Assembly (NCBI GenBank): GCA_026002875.1
Contig: BPGE01000001.1
Coordinates: 2,418,001-2,482,000 of the forward strand
Reading direction: 5' to 3'
Origin: Bryobacteraceae bacterium
GTDB taxonomy: Bacteria > Acidobacteriota > Terriglobia > Bryobacterales > Bryobacteraceae
DNA length: 64,000 nt
Positions 52,697 to 60,957 of this stretch are shown in pieces; position 1 is the stretch's first letter, and the number at the start of each line of letters is the position of its first letter. A program made the translations under genes and the position numbers. The notes beneath the pieces are model-generated. The model did not search any database. It saw only the letters and a list, made by a program, of their open reading frames with translations, and was not told where the DNA came from.

Positions 52697-53860
52697 CTAC
52701 TCGCTCCATACCTTAACATAACTTCTGCCCGGCAGTTGGCGGACGCGGCCCGCCTCTTCAAGCTCGAACAGCACGGCGATCAACTCGGAAGGCGAGACGT
52801 GAGGCAGCCATTCGATCAGGTCGTCGAGCGCCACCGGACTGTCAACCTTTAGAAAACGAAGCACTTCTTCTGCGATGTGGGCCATCGGGCCTGCGGCTGG
52901 CGCCGGCTGCGTCCCGATGGGCAGGGCCGTCTGCCGCGCCAACCGCGCCCGCGCCTCCGTGCCGAGTCCATCGAGGATGTCCTCGTGCGACTGCACCATC
53001 TGCGCCCCCTGCTTGATCAGCAGGTTCGGCCCGAAGCTGGCCGGACTCGTGATGTTGCCCGGAACCGCAAAGACCTCCCGGTTCTGGTCCAGCGCCAGCC
53101 GCGCCGTGATCAGGCTGCCGCTGTACTGCCTGCCTTCCACCACGACGACGCCCTCGCTCAATCCGCTGACCACGCGGTTGCGGATGGGGAAGTTCTGCGG
53201 ATGGCCGGGCGTGCCGAGGGGGAACTCGCTCACGAGCAGCCCTTCCCGGGCGATCCGCTCCGCCAGCCCGCGGTTCTCCGCCGGATAGATCACGTCCAGC
53301 CCGCAGCCGAAGACAGCCACGGTTGCGCCCTTCACCGCCAGGGCGCCCTGGTGCGCCGACGTGTCCACGCCCCTCGCCATGCCGCTCACCACCGTTACGC
53401 CCGCCGCCGCAAGATCCCGGCCGAGCCGTTCCGCCACCGCCTGCCCGTAGGCCGTAGGCTGGCGGCTGCCGACGATCGCCACCATCACGGTCTGAAGCAG
53501 CTCAACGCGGCCGAGGGCGAACAGCAGCAGCGGCGGGTCGTAGATCTCCCGCAATCGTGGCGGGTAGCGCGCGTCGCACCAGGGAATCACCTCCACGCCC
53601 ATCCGCTTGGTGCGCTCCGCCACCTCCATCGCCGCCGCAAAGGAGCAGCCCGCCGCCATGCTGCTGGCCACCGCCGGGGCCACTCCCGCGCCTTCCAGTT
53701 CCTGGGCGTCCAGCCGGAGAATCTGCTCGGGCGAGCCGTACCGCTCCAGCAGATCCATCGCCCGTTTCGTCCCCAGCCCTGGAGTCATGACCAGCGCAAG
53801 CCAGTGGAGGATCTGGCTGTCGGTATGCGGAGCCGCCGCCGTCCTGTCGAGCGCCATCAC
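52697..53860 (-). CDS. dprA: DNA-processing protein DprA
   Basis: This 387-residue protein has an N-terminal SAM-like domain (WLALVMTPGLGTKRAMDLLERYGSPEQIL), the Rossmann fold with VAIVGSRQPTAYGQAVAERLGRDLAAAGVTVVSGMARGVDTSAHQGAL, FPIRNRVVSGLSEGVVVVEG and FAVPGNI, and a C-terminal winged helix (about residues 310-387). It loads RecA on incoming single-stranded DNA during natural transformation. topA follows. Confidence 0.96.
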   Translation of the reverse strand: MMALDRTAAAPHTDSQILHWLALVMTPGLGTKRAMDLLERYGSPEQILRLDAQELEGAGVAPAVASSMAAGCSFAAAMEVAERTKRMGVEVIPWCDARYPPRLREIYDPPLLLFALGRVELLQTVMVAIVGSRQPTAYGQAVAERLGRDLAAAGVTVVSGMARGVDTSAHQGALAVKGATVAVFGCGLDVIYPAENRGLAERIAREGLLVSEFPLGTPGHPQNFPIRNRVVSGLSEGVVVVEGRQYSGSLITARLALDQNREVFAVPGNITSPASFGPNLLIKQGAQMVQSHEDILDGLGTEARARLARQTALPIGTQPAPAAGPMAHIAEEVLRFLKVDSPVALDDLIEWLPHVSPSELIAVLFELEEAGRVRQLPGRSYVKVWSE

Positions 53861-53985
53861 CAGGATTGTGGATTGATCCAGCGGCGATTCTCACGGATTC
53901 TGCTGCGAATCCCACGTATTCCGGCGGGGCCGCGTGGCGGCGCCTACCGGCCTTGCGCAACAGGCGCGGCCCGGATATGAGGGTT

Positions 53986-55797
53986 TCACTGCCGCGAGAT
54001 CCGGGCGGCGAAGCCGCCTCCCGGCAGCAGGCCGATCATCCAGCGGCCGTCCTTGCCGGCAACCGCGGTCTCCACGGACACGGAGTCCCCGGCCGTACCC
54101 GCATCTTTCACCAGCAGGGCTTTCCAGCTCCCGGCGCCGAGGAAGTCCAGGCGGATCTCCACCTCCCGGGCGGTTTCCCCGTTCACCGCGGCGATGAACC
54201 AGTCGCCTCCCCTTCTTCGGGCGAAGATCGCGGCTTCGCCGATCTCGGACCCCGCCAGCACGCGCGTTTCATCCCAGACCGCGGGAATCGCCCGGATCAA
54301 CTCCGCAGCGGGATTGGCGAGAATCGCCGCCGGGTGGGCGGCGTACGTCAGCAGAGGCGATGTGAAGACGATGGCTGTGGCGATCTGATGGGCCCAGGTC
54401 GTGTCGTTGCGGCGTTCGCCGAAGTGAACCGGCGTGTAATCCGCGGGGCCGGCCAGCAGGCGCGTGAAGGGAATCGTGGCATCGTGGCGGGCCCTGGGCG
54501 ACTTGCGCGATTCCATCCCGCGGACGGCCTCGCGCGTCAGCTCGTTCGGCCATGTCCGAGACTCCCCCGCCGGCTTGTTGGCGCCGTGGAAGTTCACCAG
54601 CAGTTGGCGTGCGGCCGCTTCCCGCAGCAGCGTCTCGTACAGCTCCACCACTTCTTTGGCTTCGTGGTCGAAGAAGTCGATCTTGACTCCGGCGGCGCCT
54701 GCGCGGCGGCAAAGGTCGAAGAAGCGCGTGCGCGATTCCGGGTCGCGCAGCTCCCGGCTGTGCTTCCACAACCAGAGCCCGACTCCGTGTCGGCGCGAGT
54801 CCGCGATGACATCGCGCAGTTCCTCTTCGGTCCACTTCTGCCAGAACCCTTCCACCACCTGGTATTCAAAGCCGAGCTGCCCCGCCAGCCGGGAGAATTC
54901 GCGGACCGTGGCCGCGTCGTTCTGCCCGCCATCGAGGTACTTCCACACTGCGCGCCCGGGCTTCACCCAAGGCGTTGCCGCCCCCTGCGGAAACATCCGG
55001 CGGTCCGGCGGCGGCGCCAGCGTCCAGACCAGATCCGCGTTGACCAGGGCGTTGAGATCGGCCCCCACAAGGATCACGCGCCACGGAGTCGTGATGGTTC
55101 CGCTGACGGCGGCAGGCTTCGCCAGCCGCTCCATGTCCTCCTTGTAGCGGAGCCGGAAGGGATAGCTCGGCGGATGCGCATGCCCGAGCCGCGCGTGCAG
55201 CGCGCCTTGCCCGTCCGCCTGCAGCGCCATGCCGGCGTAGCGCGCCAGTCCCGCCTCGGTGATGGAAGCGTAGCCGCCCTCAGGAATCCGGAAGGTGACC
55301 GGCGGGGCGAGCCACTCGCCCGCTGGAATCTCCCCGATGAGGCTGCGCCTGTGAAGCGCCTCATAATGGCCTTCGAGATCGTGATGCCACACCGTGCTGC
55401 CTGCTGGCGGGCGGAAGACCGTGGCCTCGTCCGGCACCCGGTTCCCCGTGCCGGGAACGATGGTGCGGAACGCGGCGCCGTCATTGCAGGCCCGGATCTC
55501 CACTGTGTAGGGAATCCGGCCCGAGACAGGGACTGAAGATTCATTGCAGTCGGCGATGGCGGTGGCGTGCGAGCCGTGCCAGGCGAATCGCTCGCGGATC
55601 CTCCGGCTCGTGGCGCGTCCAGGTTTCGCCCCAGCGGCGAGGTCGGCGCCGTCCACGGTGATCGACAGCCGCGACGGCTCGATCACTGTGCGCCCGGCGA
55701 GTTTGACCGAATACGTCATGTCGGACGCCAGTTCGAATCTCACCTGACCGTTCGGACTGGCAACAGCAATCACAAGCGCGGATGCAAGCAGAAACAC
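53986..55797 (-). CDS. GH97 family glycoside hydrolase
   Basis: This 603-residue protein has a signal peptide (FLLASALVIAVA), an N-terminal beta-sandwich (PNGQVRFELASDMTYSVKLAG, residues 15-230) with RIPYTVEIRACNDGAAFR, a TIM barrel (TPWRVILVGADLNALVNADLVWTL onward) with GGQNDAATVREFSRLAGQLGFEYQVVEGFW and VKIDFFDHEAKEVVELYE, and a C-terminal sandwich. An Asp in VKIDFF, as in retaining GH97 galactosidases, may be the nucleophile; calcium-site Glu residues are also expected. It would hydrolyse alpha-glucosides or alpha-galactosides in the periplasm. Confidence 0.9.
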   Translation of the reverse strand: MFLLASALVIAVASPNGQVRFELASDMTYSVKLAGRTVIEPSRLSITVDGADLAAGAKPGRATSRRIRERFAWHGSHATAIADCNESSVPVSGRIPYTVEIRACNDGAAFRTIVPGTGNRVPDEATVFRPPAGSTVWHHDLEGHYEALHRRSLIGEIPAGEWLAPPVTFRIPEGGYASITEAGLARYAGMALQADGQGALHARLGHAHPPSYPFRLRYKEDMERLAKPAAVSGTITTPWRVILVGADLNALVNADLVWTLAPPPDRRMFPQGAATPWVKPGRAVWKYLDGGQNDAATVREFSRLAGQLGFEYQVVEGFWQKWTEEELRDVIADSRRHGVGLWLWKHSRELRDPESRTRFFDLCRRAGAAGVKIDFFDHEAKEVVELYETLLREAAARQLLVNFHGANKPAGESRTWPNELTREAVRGMESRKSPRARHDATIPFTRLLAGPADYTPVHFGERRNDTTWAHQIATAIVFTSPLLTYAAHPAAILANPAAELIRAIPAVWDETRVLAGSEIGEAAIFARRRGGDWFIAAVNGETAREVEIRLDFLGAGSWKALLVKDAGTAGDSVSVETAVAGKDGRWMIGLLPGGGFAARISRQ

Positions 55798-55909
55798 GGC
55801 GGAATCCTTCCTTTTACCGGGCCTCGGCCGCTCGCGGCAGGCGTGATTCAGAAGTCAGGTTCCGCTGCCCCCCGCGGCCGCGCCGTTCATAGTCTATGGC
55901 CTTCCGCTC

Positions 55910-57928
55910 TTACTGTGCCCGCTTCAGCGGACGCCAGTCGAGATTCGAGCCGATGTTCGGATTGAAATTCGCTTCGTTGGAAAGGATGTATTCTCCGTTC
56001 CGGTTCACCCAGACGTTGGAGTAACCCGAGGGAAGTTGCACCGGGCGGTCTTCGAATGGATTGCGATACGTTTCCACTCCGCGGATGTACTCCGTGAAGC
56101 GTTGGTGGATGCGGTCGTCGGCAGCCGTGCGCTCGCGGTAGGACTGCTCGAACATCTGACGGATTTCTTCGCTGTTGCGCCGGATGGTCTGGCTCAGGGC
56201 GGCGGCGCCGCGGATGCCCTGCCGCATCCTCTCGTCGAAAAGCTGGCCTGCGATGGAGTATTGGGCGAACCAGTCGAGGCTGATCCGGGCCGTGGAGACG
56301 ACGGCCGCCATCAGCGGTGTCAGCCGGTCCAGCATCCCCTTCGGAGCGCGGAAACTGTAGGCGCGGTCAGACCGCCACATCGCTATGTCGGCGACGAATG
56401 TATAGACGAGCGTCACATACACGTCTTCCTCCCACGCCTGCCCGTCCTGTTCGTATTCGTACCGGATCTTCCCGGACTTGGCCTGTGAAGCTGACTCGCC
56501 CCGCACGGCGAGCGCCGCCAACTCGGGCATTTCCTGCACGGCGGCCTTCGTTGCCTTGCGCAGCCTGGCCAGCGGTCCACCCATGTACATGGTCTCGACG
56601 AATTCGCCAACGTCCTGGATGGGAGGCCAAAGCACCCGTCCCAGGTAGTTGCTCCCGTTCGGGCGTGGCCGCAGCACCTGCCAGTAAAAGAAATACTGAA
56701 CCGGAAGGAACTCGATGGCCGCGCCCGTCTGCGGGTCGATGATGCGCATCAGCAGGTTGGCAAGAATGCGGTACTGGGGAAACCACTGGATTCCGCCTTC
56801 CGTGCGCCAGCCCGCCGGGATCAGGAAACTGTAAGCCTCGATGTTGTCTGCCCCGGGGTCTCTTACCGCATGCCGGATCAGTTTCACCGTGCCTGGTTTC
56901 GAGGCGGAAACTGCCGGACCCTCCTGCGGGTGTACTGCAGCGCTCTGCGAGGGCGCCTGCGCCGTGCTGCGCTGCGCGGGCGGAACCATCGCAGCCAGCC
57001 GGATGCTGGCTGTTCTGGCCTGTCCCCGGCTGAACCACCCCACTTCCACGGCATCCCCGGGCTTCTTTGCCGACATCAGGCGCACGACGTCATCGGCGCT
57101 CTGAATCAACTGGCGGTCGATCAGTAGAAGGACGTCCCCTTCACCCATGCCCGCCTGTTGCGCCGGGCTGCCCGGCACGGCCCGCGCGATCCACACGCCA
57201 GCGCGCCGCTGCATTCCCATCGACCTGGCCTCGGCCTCGGTCAGGTCCCGGAATTCAATTCCAAGCGTCCCCCGTCCGGCGGGCGGCGCCGCCACGGCCA
57301 TGGCTGGAGTCGGCCCGCCAGAGCCCTTCTGGAGCAGCAACCTCCGGCGCGCCTCGCACTCCTGCGGCGTCAGGACGAAAGCGCGGCACGCCGCCTCCAG
57401 CGCGTCCAGCTTCTCCTGGAAGTCGGCTGGCGCCCGCAGCCCCCCCGTTGGCCCCAACCCCACTCCGTGCTCCACCGTGGCAAGAGCATCCTTCAGGCCG
57501 GCGAACGCCGCCTGCGGCAAGCTGCAAATGAGCCCGATCCGCTGGTTGCCCTCGCCGGCGACAGTGGCCAGGAACACGCCTCCCTCTCCAGCGGGATTCG
57601 TGCCGACGGCCACGGCCTTTTGCCCCCGCAGCGCGCCCAGCGCCGCTTCGCCGCTGCTGACCACCTGGAAGTTCCGCCACTGCGCGCCCGCCTGACCCAG
57701 GACCTGCGCCACCAGCGCCCGGGCATCTTCCGCCGACTCCATCCACAGAAGATGGCAGGACGCGCTGCCGCTCCACAATCGGGCACCGCCCTCGCCCGCC
57801 GATTCTGCCATCCACCCCGCGGGGACCGCCACATGGAACCGCCCCTGAGGGTCGGAATAGACCTGTTGAGCCGGGGCCGCGGGCGCCAGCAGGCACACCA
57901 CGGCCTCAATCGTGAACATGAATCGCAT
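55910..57928 (-). CDS. Large exported PDZ-domain protein, function unknown
   Basis: This 672-residue protein has a short signal peptide (to APAQQ), a beta domain (VYSDPQGRFHVAVPAGWMAES, about 20-140), a PDZ domain (about 215-310: GTLGIEFRDLTEAEARSMG, VWIARAVPGSPAQQAGMGEGDVLLLIDRQ) and a long C-terminal part (EAYSFLIPAGWRTEGGIQWFPQYRILANLLMRIIDPQTGAAIEFLP). The last part ends with SNVWVNRNGEYILSNEANFNPN, seen in some uncharacterised exported proteins. No catalytic residues are evident, so it is not a clear protease. It stands alone. Confidence 0.8.
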   Translation of the reverse strand: MRFMFTIEAVVCLLAPAAPAQQVYSDPQGRFHVAVPAGWMAESAGEGGARLWSGSASCHLLWMESAEDARALVAQVLGQAGAQWRNFQVVSSGEAALGALRGQKAVAVGTNPAGEGGVFLATVAGEGNQRIGLICSLPQAAFAGLKDALATVEHGVGLGPTGGLRAPADFQEKLDALEAACRAFVLTPQECEARRRLLLQKGSGGPTPAMAVAAPPAGRGTLGIEFRDLTEAEARSMGMQRRAGVWIARAVPGSPAQQAGMGEGDVLLLIDRQLIQSADDVVRLMSAKKPGDAVEVGWFSRGQARTASIRLAAMVPPAQRSTAQAPSQSAAVHPQEGPAVSASKPGTVKLIRHAVRDPGADNIEAYSFLIPAGWRTEGGIQWFPQYRILANLLMRIIDPQTGAAIEFLPVQYFFYWQVLRPRPNGSNYLGRVLWPPIQDVGEFVETMYMGGPLARLRKATKAAVQEMPELAALAVRGESASQAKSGKIRYEYEQDGQAWEEDVYVTLVYTFVADIAMWRSDRAYSFRAPKGMLDRLTPLMAAVVSTARISLDWFAQYSIAGQLFDERMRQGIRGAAALSQTIRRNSEEIRQMFEQSYRERTAADDRIHQRFTEYIRGVETYRNPFEDRPVQLPSGYSNVWVNRNGEYILSNEANFNPNIGSNLDWRPLKRAQ

Positions 57929-58258
57929 TGCCGCCCTCCTCCCTGTCAGAAGGCCCGGCGCGGCCCTGTCTCAGGCGGCTTGCTGTCGGTCCCGAAATCG
58001 GAGTTCCGCGCCCCCGTCTCCTGGCAGCGAATACTATAGCTCGGGATCCAGCGCGAATGAATCCCCCGGCGGACCCCGTGGCCGGCTGCGGCAAAACGGT
58101 GGCCACGCCGGCGCACAGGGGCTGTCGCGCAGGGCGGCGCCCAGCGTCCGCTGCGGGCAGTCTGCTCTTCCGGCGCGCCTGGCTGTGGTCCGGCCACGCG
58201 GCTGGAAAAGGGCAATTGTGTTCCTGTCCCCTTTTTCTCTAGGCTGGAAGCGGGGGCT
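57929..58258. other. Intergenic stretch, no supported gene
   Basis: The 330 bases lie between divergent genes and show only GC-driven open frames. They should contain the two divergent promoters, but no clear boxes were seen. Confidence 0.45.
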
Positions 58259-58528
58259 ATGCGGCGCGACGAGGCGTTTTTCGGCGATCAGGAGCTGATC
58301 CTGCTCTACATCGCCAAACGTCTGCGCGAGGCGCAGGCGCTCGAAGAACTGCTCACCGAACAGGGCATCGATTATCTGGTCGAGGCCGATCTGTACATGG
58401 GCGGCGTGCTGTTCCGGCGGGCGCTGCACGGGGCGTTCTTTTACGTCACGGGCGACAGCGACGCCCGGGCGCGCGAGCTGCTGGCGGCGCACGGTTACCG
58501 GCCTTACGAGCCGGACAATCTCGACTGA
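58259..58528 (+). CDS. DUF2007-like small protein
   Basis: This 89-residue protein reads [38 protein letters not shown] and [21 protein letters not shown]. The helix-strand-helix pattern, with a ferredoxin-like second part, matches DUF2007 putative signal-transducing proteins. It is cytosolic. The following gene is nuoB, 197 bases downstream, probably a separate unit. Confidence 0.7.
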   Translation: MRRDEAFFGDQELILLYIAKRLREAQALEELLTEQGIDYLVEADLYMGGVLFRRALHGAFFYVTGDSDARARELLAAHGYRPYEPDNLD

Positions 58529-58702
58529 ATGGCGCGGGCGAGCGGGCTGCGCTGCAATCAGATCATCGCGGGTCCGCAGGCAGGTGTTTCCGGACGCAGG
58601 CCGAGACGCGGACGGCTTCCGCGGGGCGATGCGGCGCTGCCGGGAAGACGGGATCTCCGCAGGCCGCAGCAGAAGGCCAAACCGGAGCCGTACCTCTTGA
58701 TA

Positions 58703-58708
58703 TACAAT
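58703..58708 (+). promoter_or_regulatory. TACAAT -10-like box before nuoB
   Basis: TACAAT lies 17 bases before the nuoB start, which would leave a very short leader that just holds GGAG. No clear -35 box. Confidence 0.25.
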
Positions 58709-58725
58709 ACGAGCACGGAGACCTC

Positions 58726-59286
58726 ATGTACCTGGAAAACGTGAACGAGCGCAACTTCCTGGTGACGTCGGTCGATTATGTCTTCAACTGGGCGAGGAAG
58801 TCCTCGCTCTGGCCGCTCACCTTCGGGCTGGCCTGCTGCGCGATCGAAATGATCGCGAGTTCGGCTTCGCGCTTCGACATCGCCCGCTACGGGGCAGAGG
58901 TTTTCCGTCCAAGCCCGCGGCAGTCGGATCTGATGATCGTCGCCGGCACGGTGACGCTGAAGATGGCGCCGGTGCTGAAACGCATCTACGACCAGATGCC
59001 GGAGCCGAAGTGGGTGATCTCGATGGGGGCGTGCTCGAGCGTCGGCGGACCGTTCAACACATACGCCGTTCTGCAGGGCGTCGACAAGATCGTGCCCGTC
59101 GATGTCTATGTGTACGGCTGCCCGCCGCGGCCGGAGAATCTGTTTTACGGCCTGCTGAAACTGCAGGACAAGATCGACCAGATGAGCCTCGTGCGCCGGC
59201 CGACGGAAGTGCGGCTGAACGAGTCGATGCTGGAAGACTTCAAGAAGCGGGTGATGATCGCCCAGACGCAGAACCCTGCCGCGTGA
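58726..59286 (+). CDS. nuoB: NADH-quinone oxidoreductase subunit B
   Basis: This 186-residue subunit carries the N2 4Fe-4S cluster with all four Cys: [10 protein letters not shown] (two), [10 protein letters not shown] and YGCPPRPE. The length is normal. It passes electrons from the peripheral arm to quinone at the membrane arm. Unusually it is not flanked by nuoA, nuoC or nuoD; pgeF follows with a four-base overlap (GTGA). Confidence 0.96.
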   Translation: MYLENVNERNFLVTSVDYVFNWARKSSLWPLTFGLACCAIEMIASSASRFDIARYGAEVFRPSPRQSDLMIVAGTVTLKMAPVLKRIYDQMPEPKWVISMGACSSVGGPFNTYAVLQGVDKIVPVDVYVYGCPPRPENLFYGLLKLQDKIDQMSLVRRPTEVRLNESMLEDFKKRVMIAQTQNPAA

Positions 59287-59948
59287 GCGTCATCCAGACT
59301 CCGAAAGGCGAATACCTGTCCACGCTGCTGGCCGAGAGCGGCGCAGCCGAACACTGCTTTGGCACGGCGCGCGTGGCTCCGCCGCGGCCGTGGCTGGAAC
59401 TGAAGCAGGTGCACTCGGCCCGCGTGGTTGCAACTGGACAGTGGCGGCCGGGACTGGAGGCCGACGCCCTGGTCACCCGCCGGAGCGGGACGCGGCTGGC
59501 GGTGAAGACCGCGGATTGCGTTCCGGTTCTTCTGCTCGATCCCGTCCGCCGCGCCGCAGCCGCCATCCATGCGGGCTGGCGGGGCACGGTGCAGGGAATC
59601 GTCCCGGCGGCGGTGGGGGAAATGGGCCGGCTGTACGGCAGCCGCCCGGAGGATCTGATCGCCGCGCTCGGACCGGCGATCGGCGGCTGCTGCTACGAGG
59701 TCGGACCGGAAGTGGCTGTTCAGTTCCGGGACTGGTTCCCGGAACGGAACGATCTGGAGAGGAAGACCCGGATCGACCTGCGCGCGGCGCTGCGGCGGCA
59801 GCTGCTCGCTGCGGGGCTGAAAGAGGGACGGATCGACAGCACGGAGGTCTGCACCTGCTGCGGCGGGGCGGAGTTTCACTCCTGGAGGAGGGACGGGGAG
59901 CGGGCGGGGCGGATGTTTTCGGCCATCGCATTGACGGGGGATGCCTGA
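59283..59948 (+). CDS. pgeF: Peptidoglycan editing factor PgeF (laccase domain)
   Basis: This 221-residue protein begins at a GTG that overlaps the nuoB stop. It shows [10 protein letters not shown], the zinc/copper site residues in [14 protein letters not shown] and [13 protein letters not shown], and [15 protein letters not shown] and [16 protein letters not shown]. PgeF-type enzymes remove wrongly built muropeptide precursors; others are purine nucleoside phosphorylases. It is translationally coupled to nuoB by overlap. Confidence 0.92.
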   Translation: MSVIQTPKGEYLSTLLAESGAAEHCFGTARVAPPRPWLELKQVHSARVVATGQWRPGLEADALVTRRSGTRLAVKTADCVPVLLLDPVRRAAAAIHAGWRGTVQGIVPAAVGEMGRLYGSRPEDLIAALGPAIGGCCYEVGPEVAVQFRDWFPERNDLERKTRIDLRAALRRQLLAAGLKEGRIDSTEVCTCCGGAEFHSWRRDGERAGRMFSAIALTGDA

Positions 59949-60032
59949 TTTCGGGCAGTTCAGGCAGAGACAAGAAGGGCGCGGGCGATGCCCGCGCCCC
60001 AAGAGATGGCGGGAGATCGGACGAAGGGAGGG

Positions 60033-60410
60033 TTATGCGACCAGAAGTTCTTCGATCGACTCGCCTTCCTCGGCTCGTCTCTTGTCCACGTATTCCTGGC
60101 AGGTGATGCAGTAAGGCGTCCACGGCACGGCGTTCAGCCGTTTCTGGCTGATTTCCTCGTCGCAGCGGAGGCAGATGCCGTAGGAGCCGTCTGCGATGCG
60201 CTGCAGAGCGGCGCGGACATTGCGGAGCAGCTGCGTCTCCCGGTCCAGGTTCCGGATGGCCAGTTCACGCTCGGCGGCGTGCTGGACTTCGTCGATGGCG
60301 TCCGGGGTCTTCTCGATGGCGATTCCTTCGCGCTCACGCACCGCCTGGGACAGCTCGGCGAGCTTGGCTTCGAGGATCTGCCTGTACCTGTTCAGTTCGT
60401 TCTTGGTCAT
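60033..60410 (-). CDS. DksA/TraR-family zinc-finger protein
   Basis: This 125-residue protein has a coiled-coil N-terminal half (YRQILEAKLAELSQAVREREG, AIRNLDRETQLLRNVRAALQRI) and a C4 zinc finger with CLRC and CITC spaced 17 residues (YGICLRCDEEISQKRLNAVPWTPYCITCQEYVD). The family binds RNA polymerase and changes stringent-response transcription. The coiled-coil tip DAIDEVQ is not DxxDxA exactly, so it may be a TraR-like or general-stress variant. A palindrome lies upstream at 60569-60588. Confidence 0.88.
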   Translation of the reverse strand: MTKNELNRYRQILEAKLAELSQAVREREGIAIEKTPDAIDEVQHAAERELAIRNLDRETQLLRNVRAALQRIADGSYGICLRCDEEISQKRLNAVPWTPYCITCQEYVDKRRAEEGESIEELLVA

Positions 60411-60957
60411 GGCCGTATCTCCCTTCTTCCGTTGTCTTTTTCCAATCCGCTCCGACTGGCAATGTGATAGACGCTCGGGAGCGAATCTGGTTCCAAAATC
60501 TCAGCGTGCCTCACTCAGAATTTCTTCTATAAGTAATCCCTAATACAAAGTCAGTACAGTTTCTGTCGGTCGAACGACCTCGTTCGACGCAATTCGCTAG
60601 GATACCACAGCTTTGCAATCTTTGGGCCATCCTGAGTGTCTCCGGTCACCGAAAAACCGCGAACGGGTCTGCGGGATCCAGACCGGAGGGTGATGGGCGT
60701 TCGTGGCCGGGTCTTTTCCCGGCCGGGCTCCGTCTCAGCGGCCCCTGTTTTCGTCTGTCAAACAACCCTGCCGCCGGCTTTCCGTCTGGCGGCGTCCGCA
60801 TCCTGCAGGCTTCCAAGGATACAGCACCATATCGGCAGGAGCAACGAAAATCGTTAGAGCGTAACCTTACAGACGCAAGTACGACAGTTTTGTTTCAGAG
60901 ATCGACGGTTCCTCTCAAAGAAAGACGAAATTTAATCAGAAAGTTGCGCCGCCGCGG
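60411..60957. other. Long leader region upstream of the DksA-like gene
   Basis: The 547 bases hold no convincing gene. A perfect palindrome (60569-60588) and an AT-richer stretch (60830-60950) stand out in otherwise GC-rich DNA, so regulation or a small RNA is possible. Confidence 0.45.
60569..60588. promoter_or_regulatory. Palindrome GTCGAACGA-CC-TCGTTCGAC
   Basis: A perfect 9-bp dyad with a two-base centre lies 159 bases upstream of the DksA-like start. GAAC and GTTC resemble LexA half-sites, but the six-base gap differs from the usual four, so an unknown repressor is more likely. Confidence 0.45.

Noticed and set aside
60569-60588. LexA box
   Set aside because: GAAC and GTTC are six bases apart rather than four, so a LexA assignment is not supported.
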